From: Acidobacteriota bacterium
GTDB lineage: Bacteria > Acidobacteriota > Terriglobia > Terriglobales > Acidobacteriaceae
Reading direction: 5' to 3'
Assembly (NCBI GenBank): GCA_021798655.1
Contig: JAJZFE010000202.1
Span: forward strand, 1 to 15,949
DNA: 15,949 nucleotides
Below the pieces are notes generated by a model, which saw only the letters and a program-made list of their open reading frames with translations, did not search any database and was not told the origin of the DNA. The position numbers were made by a program, and so were the translations under genes. Numbering within the stretch: the stretch's first letter is position 1; each line of letters starts with the position of its first letter. Of this stretch, positions 6,898-13,950 are shown piece by piece.

Positions 6898-9800
6898 CTA
6901 GTATTGGATCTTCAACACCACCTGCCCGGTTCGCGGCGCGTCGTTCAGTCCCGTGATCTGACCGAATGTGATGTCGTTGACACCGGAATCCGGCTTCCCG
7001 AAGACGTGTCGGTTCAGCACGTTGAACACCTCAAACCGCAGATCGATCCCGATCCCGTTCCGAATCTCGAAGTGTTTGTTGATGTTCGCATCCTCGTTGA
7101 AGTACGCAGGCGTTCGCACCTGCGCCATGTTGCGCGGCAGGTCGCCAAACCGGTACCCTCCCGCTCCGCGATGCGTCGAATCGTTCATATCGATGAACGC
7201 ATTGCGATTGAAGAACGCGGTGCCGTTGTAGTTCGAAGGATTGTTGCCCGCAGGCGGCTGGTACGCCAGCGGATTATAGTGCCCGCTCGCCGCCGCCGGC
7301 GTCTCGAAGTCCTGTCCCTGCGCGTGGCTGAAGCGGATCGCGCCATCGAAGTACGGCACGCCCTGTGCGCCGAAGAAGCTGATCGGCTGCCCGCTCAGGT
7401 AGCGATCGATCCCGCCGATCCGGTACCCGCCCACCAACGCGTTCACCAGCTTGCTCGACGTATTCAGGAACCGCTTGTTCTTGCCCACGGGCAACTCGTA
7501 CAGGTAGCTGATTACGAAGTTCGTCGGCACATCCTGCGTGCTGACCGTCTTCTCCGCCTTCAGGTCGTAGGGGTTCTGCGTCCCGCCCTGTCCCAGCACC
7601 GTCGCATAGAACGGTTGAATCGAGTCTGCGTCGGTCAGCGTCTTCGACCACGTATACGAAGCCAGCAGGTTCAACCCGTTGCGGAAGTTGCGGTCCAGCT
7701 TCACCTCCAGCGCGTCGTACGTCGCCTGACCGCGATCCTGCAGGTAGCTGTCGTTGTTCAGGTAGCCCATCTGCGGATACGGCAGCAGAGCCTGACCGAC
7801 CCGGTCGTTGCCGCCCGTCACGTTATAGAAGTTTGCAAACGGTACCGGGATGCCCGCCGCCACCGCCGCCTGCGAGTTCACCGGCTCCGTCAACAGGTTA
7901 CCCAGCCCAAAGTACGCCGGGTTCAGCGAGTTCGGCCAGTACACCAGCGAGCGCAGCCGTGTGCTGTGCTGACCCAGGAAGCCCATCGTCAGGATCAGGT
8001 CCGGCGCAAGCTGGTTCTGAATCTCCAACGAATAGTTCTGCACCATGCCCGGCTTGCCGTCGCCCTTCATCACGTAGTCCGCCGTACCGTTGTCCAACTG
8101 GCTCGGGTCAAGGTTCGGCGTCGTCGGCACGTTCGCCGGACCCGCGTCCAGCGGACCGAACGGCTGGAACGGATCGTTCGTCTGCGGAGGCGTCGTCACC
8201 GTGAAGCCCTGGTTCAGCCCCTGCCCATAGTCCGAGTACAACACCGCGCCGTACATGATCGTGTAGGCACCGCGCAGCACCACCTGGTTATGCAACGACG
8301 GCGGCGCATACGAGAAGCCGATCCGTGGCTCGAAGTTCTTGTAGTACGTGCTCGCAAACGTCTCGTTCTTGTTGCCGTCGCGACCCGGCCCCACGCCGCC
8401 AAACTTCAGCGCGCCCAGCAGCCCGTTCGCCGCCGGATTGGGCGTGTTCGGATCGAACGATGTGATGTTTCCGTCCGCCTCATGCCGCGGCGTGTCCACG
8501 CTGTACCGGAAGCCCAGATTCAGCGTGAAGTTCGGCCGCACCTTCCAGTCGTCCTGCACATACGCCGCATAGTACGTCTGGATCCACCGCGGCGCGTGGA
8601 GTTGCACCGTGCGACCGACCGTCGCCGGCGCGCCCAGAAGGAAGCTCGCCAGGCTGTTGCCCGTCTGTGACAGGGCCGTCGCATCTGCGTTCGTGCCCGC
8701 CGTCTGCGTATTCGCGAAGTTGAAGCTGCCCGCCGCCGGGCCGCTGTTGATGTAGCTGAACTCCTGCCACCGATACATGCCGCCCACGCGGACGCTGTTC
8801 ACGCCCTTCTGCCAGCTGACGCTCTCGTCCAGGATCAGCGCGTTGTCCACATTGTCGTCGAAGTTCGCGCTGCCCAGTCCCGGCAGGCCCTCGCCAATGT
8901 TGAACAGCGGAAACGTCGTCCCCGCGCCCGGCGTGTTCGGGATGCCCAGCAGCGCATCGAAGTTCGTCCCCTGGCTCGCGACCGGCGCGTTGTTGAAGCT
9001 GTTCGTCCGGTTTCCACCGAACGTCAGCTGGTTGATCAGCCGCGGCGTGATCGTGAAGTCCCAGCCCACGCGCAGATACTTCGAGTACAGGTCCTGCTCG
9101 TTCGAGCCGCTGTTGATCGGCCCCGGAAAGTTGTTCTGCCCGCCCGAGTAGTTCTCACGCGCGTTGCCGAACGCGAACAGGTGATGCCGGCTGCCGAAGT
9201 TCTGGTCCAGCCGCAGCGAGTACACCGTCTGCGTCACGTCCTGCACGCCCGCATACACATAGTTCTGCAGGCCGACACCCGTCGTGTTCGGCAGCGGAAT
9301 CAACGCCAGCACACTCTGCGCCACGTTGCTGCGGTTCACCGGAATCTGGTTCCCCGTGAACGGCGTGCGGCACTCCACCTGCTGCCCGTTCACTGGCTTG
9401 GTCGTCGTCGTCGTCGGATCGTAGATCTGGCCGTACAACAGCGGCGCCCCCGTGCACGGGTCGAACTCGTTCGGGATCGGTCCACCCAGGAACGAGGAAA
9501 GATCGCCGCTCCGCTCCGCCGCCGTCGGCACCACGGACTGCGTCGAGTACCCAAACCGGTTGGGAACGTTGTCAAAACTGAAGAAGAAGAACGTCTTGTC
9601 GCGCCCGTTGTACACATGCGGAACCACCACCGGCCCGCCCAGCGTGATGCCGTAGTCGTTGTGCGTGTCCGTGGGCCGCTCGTACGCCTTGATCGTGTCC
9701 TGCGTGCCACCGTTCAACGCCGCGTTGCCCTTGTTGAACCAGTTGTTCGCATCGAGAATCTTGTTCTTGAAGTAGTCATACACCGTGCCGTGATACGCAT

Positions 9801-10557
9801 TGCTGCCCGAGCGCGAGTTGTAGTTCGCCACTCCGCCCGTCGTGCGACCGAAGTACGCCGGAAGAGAGAACGTCTCCACCCGGAACTCCTGGATCGCATC
9901 CGGCGGAGGATTCACCTGGTCGAACTGTCCCGACCCGTTCTCCGAACGCAGCGTGCTGATGCCGTCCAGCAGAAAGTCGCTGCCCTCTGTCTGACCGCCG
10001 CCAATCTTCGTAAACGTCGTCCCGCCGTTCGTACCAGGCCCCACAGCCCCGGGAGTCAGGAACGTCAAAATCGACAACGACCGGATCGCCCCGCCCGCCG
10101 TGATCGGCAGGTCCGCAACCTGCTGCGGCGTGATGACCGTGCCAATGTCTGAGGTCGCCGTGTCCAGCGACGGCCCCTCCGCCGTCACCGTCACCGTGTC
10201 CGTCGCCGCGCCCGCCGCCAGCGTAAAGTCCTGCGTAGCCCGCGTGCTGATGTACACCGCAAGCCGTGTCACCTCGGCCTTCTGAAACGTCGGAGCCACC
10301 ACCGTCACCGTATAACTGCCCGGCCGCAGCGACGTGAACACATACTCGCCCGCGCCCGACGAGGTCGTCTTATATTCAGTCCCCGAGTTCGCCTCCTTCG
10401 CCGTCAGCAGCGCCTGAGGAACCACGCCGCCCGTCGCGTCCTTCACCACGCCCACCAGCGAACCAGTGCTCAGCTGCGCCGCCGCCGTCCAGGCTCCCAT
10501 GCAGACCAGCAGCACCAACACCGCAAGCCTGCGACCCATTCCCGTCAATCCATCCAT
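6898..10557 (-). CDS. Oar-like TonB-dependent receptor with carboxypeptidase-regulatory domain
   Basis: The 1219-residue outer-membrane receptor starts at the ATG at 10557, with GGAG 7 nt upstream. The open frame reaches 10782, but that extension lacks a signal peptide, whereas MDGLTGMGRRLAVLVLLVCM followed by TAAA-QLS is a good one (cleavage about residue 27-28). Residues ~30-115 form a carboxypeptidase-regulatory-like beta-sandwich (GSLVGVVKDATGGVVPQALL ... LRPGSYTVTV). Then come a TonB-box-like DTVTVTAEG (120-128) and the plug (about 130-250). The large barrel ends RFEVFNVLNRHVFGKPDSG ... VVLKIQY, with a terminal aromatic residue as expected for BAM recognition. This architecture is the usual acidobacterial carbohydrate/peptide-uptake TBDR. 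It probably imports oligosaccharides released by the GH43 enzymes (inference from context). It is preceded by a strong promoter and three operator-like sites. Confidence 0.93.
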   Translation of the reverse strand: MDGLTGMGRRLAVLVLLVCMGAWTAAAQLSTGSLVGVVKDATGGVVPQALLTAKEANSGTEYKTTSSGAGEYVFTSLRPGSYTVTVVAPTFQKAEVTRLAVYISTRATQDFTLAAGAATDTVTVTAEGPSLDTATSDIGTVITPQQVADLPITAGGAIRSLSILTFLTPGAVGPGTNGGTTFTKIGGGQTEGSDFLLDGISTLRSENGSGQFDQVNPPPDAIQEFRVETFSLPAYFGRTTGGVANYNSRSGSNAYHGTVYDYFKNKILDANNWFNKGNAALNGGTQDTIKAYERPTDTHNDYGITLGGPVVVPHVYNGRDKTFFFFSFDNVPNRFGYSTQSVVPTAAERSGDLSSFLGGPIPNEFDPCTGAPLLYGQIYDPTTTTTKPVNGQQVECRTPFTGNQIPVNRSNVAQSVLALIPLPNTTGVGLQNYVYAGVQDVTQTVYSLRLDQNFGSRHHLFAFGNARENYSGGQNNFPGPINSGSNEQDLYSKYLRVGWDFTITPRLINQLTFGGNRTNSFNNAPVASQGTNFDALLGIPNTPGAGTTFPLFNIGEGLPGLGSANFDDNVDNALILDESVSWQKGVNSVRVGGMYRWQEFSYINSGPAAGSFNFANTQTAGTNADATALSQTGNSLASFLLGAPATVGRTVQLHAPRWIQTYYAAYVQDDWKVRPNFTLNLGFRYSVDTPRHEADGNITSFDPNTPNPAANGLLGALKFGGVGPGRDGNKNETFASTYYKNFEPRIGFSYAPPSLHNQVVLRGAYTIMYGAVLYSDYGQGLNQGFTVTTPPQTNDPFQPFGPLDAGPANVPTTPNLDPSQLDNGTADYVMKGDGKPGMVQNYSLEIQNQLAPDLILTMGFLGQHSTRLRSLVYWPNSLNPAYFGLGNLLTEPVNSQAAVAAGIPVPFANFYNVTGGNDRVGQALLPYPQMGYLNNDSYLQDRGQATYDALEVKLDRNFRNGLNLLASYTWSKTLTDADSIQPFYATVLGQGGTQNPYDLKAEKTVSTQDVPTNFVISYLYELPVGKNKRFLNTSSKLVNALVGGYRIGGIDRYLSGQPISFFGAQGVPYFDGAIRFSHAQGQDFETPAAASGHYNPLAYQPPAGNNPSNYNGTAFFNRNAFIDMNDSTHRGAGGYRFGDLPRNMAQVRTPAYFNEDANINKHFEIRNGIGIDLRFEVFNVLNRHVFGKPDSGVNDITFGQITGLNDAPRTGQVVLKIQY

Positions 10558-10564
10558 ATCCGCT

Positions 10565-10568
10565 CTCC
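10565..10568 (-). promoter_or_regulatory. Ribosome-binding site that fixes the TonB receptor start
   Basis: On the minus strand GGAG is 7 nt before the ATG at 10557. Together with the signal peptide that begins there, it argues against the longer in-frame reading from 10782. The spacing equals that of the GH43 lipoprotein gene. Confidence 0.65.
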
Positions 10569-10664
10569 AGCACTCCAAGTTGACTTCTCTCGCGGTTCCA
10601 TGCCGTTGCGTATCGCGTGTCGTCCAGTCCTGCGTCGCAAGGGAACCCGCTTCGTCCCTGTCCA

Positions 10665-10676
10665 GTAAACCTTTTC
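10665..10676 (-). promoter_or_regulatory. LacI-type operator-like site B
   Basis: GTAAACCTTTTC, read on the plus strand, matches the GKAAACNTTTWC consensus drawn from the four sites in this window. It lies in the presumed 5' leader of the receptor mRNA, about 120 bp after the expected start. It is the weakest copy because its central dinucleotide is CC. Confidence 0.35.
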
Positions 10677-10731
10677 CCAACGCGCCGAATCTCCCCGGCC
10701 CGCCTAACAATCCGCCGCAATCGATCAGCTC

Positions 10732-10753
10732 GTCGGGGAAACATTTACCCGAC
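10732..10753 (-). promoter_or_regulatory. LacI-type operator-like site C within a 22-bp inverted repeat
   Basis: GGAAACATTTAC (10737-10748) matches the shared operator-like motif. It is embedded in a longer inverted repeat, GTCGGGnAAAnnTTTnCCCGAC, with nine paired positions on each side. The site is about 50 bp downstream of the expected receptor transcription start. It could be a repressor operator or an RNA hairpin in the leader. Confidence 0.5.
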
Positions 10754-10799
10754 TTCCGACTCTTGCGACCGCCATCCTGCACCTTTGGCTGACCGAAAC

Positions 10800-10829
10800 C
10801 TTATATATAGTGGCTCGCATCAGTGTCAA
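10800..10829 (-). promoter_or_regulatory. Strong sigma70-type promoter of the TonB receptor gene
   Basis: On the minus strand a perfect -35 TTGACA (10824-10829) is followed after 18 bp by TATAAG (10800-10805), within TATATATAAGG. TATATA with a 16-bp spacer is an alternative. The expected start near 10793 gives a leader of about 235 nt before the receptor ATG. The same -35 and spacer length are used by the GH43 lipoprotein gene. Confidence 0.7.
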
Positions 10830-10839
10830 GCGCGTCTCA

Positions 10840-10851
10840 GGAAACATTTTC
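10840..10851 (-). promoter_or_regulatory. LacI-type operator-like site D
   Basis: GGAAACATTTTC, read on the plus strand, differs by one base from site A (GGAAACGTTTTC). It lies 10 bp upstream of the receptor -35 box, centred near -52, where an activator or a looping repressor could act. Between this site and the oxidoreductase stop (10861-11006) I see no further feature. Confidence 0.5.
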
Positions 10852-11006
10852 TCGTAAAGGGCTTTACAGAAGTTTCGCTCCTCCATTCGAGCCGACTTCG
10901 ACACACCGGCAGTCTGCTCCACGCAAAAATCTCCCCACAAATCTTGCCGAAGACGAACCTCCCTGCCAGCCCCCAAATATCAGCGCCGAGGGCACGAGCG
11001 CATCTC

Positions 11007-11936
11007 TCACCCGCGCATCACCTGCTCCGTCACCCAGTCCGTCCACACCGCCTCACTCCCGGGCGACACCAGCGCCGCCGCATCCAGCACCGCCGCCACA
11101 AAATTCTCGATCAGCGGCAGATGCACATTCGCCGCCACCGGCAGCTGCTCCACGCCGCCCGGCCACCGAATCTCCGGCCCGTTCAGCGGCGTCAGCTCCA
11201 GCGCACCCTCCGTCCCCACCACGCGCAGCTCATCGCGTCCCACACGCGAGTTCCACCGCGCGTCCACCACCGCATGGACGCCGCCCGCATACCCCATCAC
11301 CGCCGTCGCAGAGTCCTCCACCGCCAGCTCGTGCAACGCATTCGAACGCAGCCCCGTCGCGCGTTCCGGCCTGCCCAACAAAAAGTTCAGCGCGTCGATC
11401 CGGTGCGAAGCCACGTCATACAACGGCCCGCCGCCCGCCATCTTCGGATCGCGCAGCCACCCGCGCGCCTCGCTCTCCAGCCACCCGTGGTAGATCCCCT
11501 CGGCATACATCGGCCGGCCAATCGCACCCGCCGCGATCAGCTCCTTCGCGCGCACCAGCTTCGGATAGAACCGCCGATAGTACGCCACCGCAAACAGCGT
11601 CTTCGCTGCCTCCGCCGCCGCGACCATCGCCGCAGCCTCGGCATAGTGCATCGCCACCGGCTTCTCGCACAACACATGCTTGCCCGCCCGCAGAGCAGCG
11701 ATCGTCTGCTCTGCATGGAACACCACCGGCGACGCAACATACACCGCATCAATCGCTGCATCGGCCGCCAGCGCCTCGTCCACCGTCGCCCACGCCTTCA
11801 CGCCATACGCCTCGGCCTTCGCCGCATCCCGCGTCACCACCCCGCGCAACACGCTCCGCCGTTCCGCCTCGATCGCCGGAATCACCCGCTTCCGCGTAAT
11901 ATCGCCGATGCCAACCACCAACCAGTTCACGCTCAT
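11007..11936 (-). CDS. Gfo/Idh/MocA-family NAD(P)-dependent oxidoreductase
   Basis: The 309-residue protein starts at the ATG at 11936, because the Rossmann strand begins immediately (SVNWLVVGIGD). Alternative starts at 11948 or 12023 add no recognisable sequence, and no start has a strong Shine-Dalgarno. The nucleotide-binding loop reads VGIGDITRKR, a slightly atypical GxGxxG. The family hallmark CEKPVA is at residues 90-95, with Glu91, Lys92 and Pro93. GGGPLYDVASHRIDAL (168-183) supplies the conserved Asp174 and His178 of the sugar-binding and proton-transfer site. Family members oxidise or reduce sugars, inositols or related polyols with a tightly bound cofactor, and the substrate cannot be told from sequence. 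It is slightly shorter than typical members (about 330-360). It lies upstream of the receptor block in the same direction, but a strong promoter separates them, so a metabolic link to arabinan use is only possible. Confidence 0.88.
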   Translation of the reverse strand: MSVNWLVVGIGDITRKRVIPAIEAERRSVLRGVVTRDAAKAEAYGVKAWATVDEALAADAAIDAVYVASPVVFHAEQTIAALRAGKHVLCEKPVAMHYAEAAAMVAAAEAAKTLFAVAYYRRFYPKLVRAKELIAAGAIGRPMYAEGIYHGWLESEARGWLRDPKMAGGGPLYDVASHRIDALNFLLGRPERATGLRSNALHELAVEDSATAVMGYAGGVHAVVDARWNSRVGRDELRVVGTEGALELTPLNGPEIRWPGGVEQLPVAANVHLPLIENFVAAVLDAAALVSPGSEAVWTDWVTEQVMRG

Positions 11937-11966
11937 GCGTCCCAGCATACCCGACCCGCATCCCCC

Positions 11967-11998
11967 CGAACGCCCGGCACATCGAACGCCCGGCACAT
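11967..11998. repeat. Perfect 16-bp tandem duplication
   Basis: CGAACGCCCGGCACAT occurs twice head to tail (11967-11982 and 11983-11998) about 30 bp upstream of the oxidoreductase start. It appears to be a simple slippage duplication in the gene's leader or promoter region. Confidence 0.85.
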
Positions 11999-12017
11999 CG
12001 TGAGCCTTGGTCACATC

Positions 12018-12080
12018 TGTCATCTCGACCGAAGCCGAGCCGCCGTATCGTTCGCACAGAGGAGAGCCCCCGCATTCTGC
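12018..12080. repeat. Possible degenerate REP-like element, copy 2
   Basis: The segment begins TGTCATCTCGACCGAAGCC, contains AGAGGAGAG and ends GCATTCTGC. It shares the GTCAT...CGAAG...TCTGC order with the elements at 977 and 12221, but with many changes. The assignment is tentative. Confidence 0.35.
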
Positions 12081-12157
12081 CCCGGCAGCCCGCGCTCACC
12101 GACTTTTCGCCTCAACCGCTTTCCTGCGAAACCCGTCTATCCTGTTGAAGACAGTCT

Positions 12158-12223
12158 GTCGTTTTTGCTTGTCTTTCTTGCTTGTCTTATTTGTTTGTCT
12201 TTTCTGTTTGTCTTTTTTTGTTT
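12158..12223. repeat. Degenerate 13-bp T-rich tandem array
   Basis: Five consecutive units read GTCGTTTTTGCTT, GTCTTTCTTGCTT, GTCTTATTTGTTT, GTCTTTTCTGTTT and a 14-bp GTCTTTTTTTGTTT. The next GTC begins the REP-like element. Within a GC-rich genome this 66-bp segment is strikingly AT-rich and strand-asymmetric. It occupies the space where the promoter or leader of the downstream gene should be. Confidence 0.8.
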
Positions 12224-12245
12224 GTCATTCCCGAAGGGAATCTGC
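12221..12245 (+). repeat. REP-like palindromic element, copy 3
   Basis: TTTGTCATTCCCGAAGGGAATCTGC is centred on a hairpin, ATTCCC-GAA-GGGAAT (12227-12241). The ends match the element at 977-1010. It directly follows the T-rich tandem array and ends 23 bp before the ATG of the LolA-like gene, so it would lie in that gene's leader. Confidence 0.6.
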
Positions 12246-12268
12246 GTTTGTCCTGCCGCAACCTTGCC

Positions 12269-13156
12269 ATGCCCCTCAAACTCCTCCTCGCCCTCACTCT
12301 CCTCGCCGCCACCGCCAACGCCCAGGGCTTCGGCACGCTCGACCCCGCTCAACCCACCGGCATCACCGTCCCCCAGATCCTCGAAAAGATGGGCCAGCAG
12401 GAGTCCGCCTTCGCCGCCGCGCGCAACGACTACGTCTTCACCCAGGACGTCAGGTTCAACACCATCTCCGACGACACCAACCGCCCCGACGGCGAGTACC
12501 ACCAGATCACCGACATCTCCTTCGACGCCGCCGGCCGCCGCGTCGAGCACGTCACCTTCGCCCCCCAGAACACCATCGAGCGCGTCATCATGACCGAGAA
12601 CGACTTCAAGGACATCGAAAAACGCCTGCCCTTCATCCTCACCGCGCCCGAGCTGCCCGACTACAACCTCACCTACCTCGGCCGCCAGCAGGTCGATGAC
12701 CTCGACACCTACGTCTTCGACTGCGCCCCCAAAACCCTCGTCAAAGGCCGCCGCTACTTCCAGGGCAAGGTCTGGGTCGATCAGCAGGACAACGAGATCG
12801 TCCTCATCAACGGCCTCACCGTCCCGCAGGACACCCGCCCCGGCCACGAGGACCTCTCCCCGCCCTACACCACCTACTACCAGCAGATCGACGGCAAGTA
12901 CTGGTTCCCCACCTACACCAAGGCCGAAGGCATCCTCCACTTCGCCGCACAGCACGGCGCGCTCTCGCAGGACGTCCACGTCCGCACCGTCGTCCGCTAC
13001 ACCAACTACAAACGCTTCAAGTCCAGCGTCACCATCCTCTACAACGGCCAGGCCATCCACAACGACAAGACCCCCGACCAGCAACCCGACGCCGGCCAAG
13101 CCGAGGACCCCAACCCCATGAAGACCTCTCCGCCCCCACCCACCAAGCCGCAATAA
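12269..13156 (+). CDS. Secreted LolA-like (outer membrane lipoprotein-sorting-like) protein
   Basis: The 295-residue protein starts at the ATG at 12269, where a clear signal peptide begins (MPLKLLLALTLLAATANA-QG, cleavage after residue 18). The frame is open upstream, but there it only translates the T-rich repeats. No Shine-Dalgarno precedes the ATG. After an Asn/Asp-rich start (VPQILEKMGQQE, NDYVFTQDVRF) the middle resembles LolA/LolB-like half-barrels: LTYLGRQQVDDLDTYVFDC (135-152), then GRRYFQGKVWVDQQDNEIV (160-178), the typical 'converted parameter' turn. Late strands are YWFPTYTKAEGIL and VRTVVRYTNYKRF, and the tail is Pro-rich (267-295). Acidobacteria carry many such proteins of unknown ligand; lipid or lipoprotein binding in the periplasm is the family expectation, not proven here. 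Third codon positions are almost all C or G. It stands alone, ended by a strong hairpin. Confidence 0.8.
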   Translation: MPLKLLLALTLLAATANAQGFGTLDPAQPTGITVPQILEKMGQQESAFAAARNDYVFTQDVRFNTISDDTNRPDGEYHQITDISFDAAGRRVEHVTFAPQNTIERVIMTENDFKDIEKRLPFILTAPELPDYNLTYLGRQQVDDLDTYVFDCAPKTLVKGRRYFQGKVWVDQQDNEIVLINGLTVPQDTRPGHEDLSPPYTTYYQQIDGKYWFPTYTKAEGILHFAAQHGALSQDVHVRTVVRYTNYKRFKSSVTILYNGQAIHNDKTPDQQPDAGQAEDPNPMKTSPPPPTKPQ

Positions 13157-13170
13157 CCACCGCCAAAACA

Positions 13171-13203
13171 CAGAGGACGCCACAAGCTGCATGGCGTCCT
13201 CTG
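13171..13203. terminator. Bidirectional hairpin terminator between convergent genes
   Basis: A perfect 12-bp inverted repeat, CAGAGGACGCCA with TGGCGTCCTCTG and a 9-nt loop, starts 15 bp after the LolA-like stop. On the minus strand it is followed by TGTTTTGG, so it also serves as a terminator for the HNH gene coming from the right. A second smaller hairpin (GCGTAGC/GCTACGC, 13216-13235) follows. The rest of the gap to 13285 is a CCCTATT/CCCTAAT pyrimidine-rich stretch. Confidence 0.75.
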
Positions 13204-13285
13204 CGCTGGCAACGCGCGTAGCCAGCAAGCTACGCCGTGCCCAGGTCTTCTCTACTCTCTATCCCCTATTCCCTAATCCCTGCTC

Positions 13286-13933
13286 TTACGCCGCCGTCTC
13301 ATTCTCGAAGTACAAATACTTCCGCCAGTTCGCGTCCGCGCTGCCGATCATCCGCATGATGTGCCGTGACGTATGCAGGCTGAACGGCCGCGGCTCGCGC
13401 AGCAGCCGCATCTCCGTCAGCTCATGCAGCATCTGGTTGCCCTTCCGCCGGTTGCAGTCCTTGCAGCACGCCACCAGGTTCTCCCACGTCGACGCGCCGC
13501 CCCGCGACCGCGGAATCACATGGTCCAGCGTCAGCTCCGCCGCAATCAGCACCTTCTGGCAGTACTGGCACGTGTTGCGGTCGCGCAGCAGGATGTTCTT
13601 CCGGCTCAGCGCCCGCGTCTGGTGCGGAATCCGCCGATACTCCAGCAGCCGGATCACGCTCGGCATCTGCAGGTTCATCCGGTGGGAATGCAAAACAGCC
13701 CCCTGCTCTTCTTCCGTCCGCGCAATCCCCTTCAGCACCAGCACCAGCGCCCGCCGCGCGCCGCAGATGTTGATCGGCTCGTAGCTCGCATTCAGCACCA
13801 GCACCGGCGTCTGCATCGCCGGCTGCCGAAACACGCCCATCCGTATGTCGATCGCCTCCGCCCGCGCCGTCCCCGGCACCGGGTGAGTCGTATGGTGTCT
13901 GTTGCCCGTCCGCTTTGTCCGCCCAGCCTGCAT
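13286..13933 (-). CDS. HNH endonuclease family protein
   Basis: The protein has 215 residues from the ATG at 13933, which is preceded by GGAGGG at good spacing. Shorter starts at 13840 or 13816 lack such a site, although the conserved domain begins only at [13 protein letters not shown] (residue ~41). The C-terminal half has an HNH nuclease core: CQYC (Cys122, Cys125), [11 protein letters not shown] (Asp137, His138), ENL (Asn152) and CKDCN (Cys157, Cys160, Asn161), where the cysteines bind structural zinc. The front part ([22 protein letters not shown]) is typical of the stand-alone bacterial HNH proteins common in Acidobacteria, Cyanobacteria and Deltaproteobacteria. Their cellular role is unsettled; nuclease activity in repair or restriction is possible. 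The gene follows comF with a 70-bp gap and is probably cotranscribed. The basic, Thr/His-rich N-terminal 35 residues are unusual and may be poorly conserved. Confidence 0.85.
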   Translation of the reverse strand: MQAGRTKRTGNRHHTTHPVPGTARAEAIDIRMGVFRQPAMQTPVLVLNASYEPINICGARRALVLVLKGIARTEEEQGAVLHSHRMNLQMPSVIRLLEYRRIPHQTRALSRKNILLRDRNTCQYCQKVLIAAELTLDHVIPRSRGGASTWENLVACCKDCNRRKGNQMLHELTEMRLLREPRPFSLHTSRHIMRMIGSADANWRKYLYFENETAA

Positions 13934-13938
13934 TCCTG

Positions 13939-13944
13939 CCCTCC
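13939..13944 (-). promoter_or_regulatory. Ribosome-binding site deciding the HNH start
   Basis: On the minus strand GGAGGG lies 5 nt before the ATG at 13933. It is the only strong Shine-Dalgarno near any candidate start of this gene. It favours the longer product over starts at 13840 and 13816. Confidence 0.55.
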
Positions 13945-13950
13945 GAGTGT

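Noticed and set aside
6340..8670. Plus-strand open frame of 776 codons across the TPR and receptor genes
   Set aside because: It crosses two well-supported opposite genes, is extremely Arg-rich, and has no ribosome-binding site or domain. It is a GC3 shadow.
10558..10782. N-terminal extension of the TonB receptor to 10782
   Set aside because: It would begin about 11 nt after the predicted transcription start and lacks a signal peptide, whereas the ATG at 10557 has both a ribosome-binding site and a signal peptide.
12182..12268. Upstream start of the LolA-like gene giving a hydrophobic N-terminus
   Set aside because: The extra residues are translation of the T-rich tandem repeat and REP-like element. 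A complete signal peptide starts at 12269.
10617..12593. Plus-strand open frame of 658 codons from the receptor promoter through the oxidoreductase into the LolA-like gene
   Set aside because: It overlaps the promoter, an opposite well-supported oxidoreductase gene and the tandem repeats, and shows no domain.
12137..13228. Minus-strand open frame of 363 codons opposite the LolA-like gene
   Set aside because: The product is a Val/Gly/Asp-rich low-complexity shadow that runs through the terminator hairpin and the T-rich array.
13249..13284. Telomere-like CCCTATT/CCCTAAT stretch
   Set aside because: Only two or three imperfect units near a terminator; it looks like an ordinary pyrimidine-rich intergenic filler.
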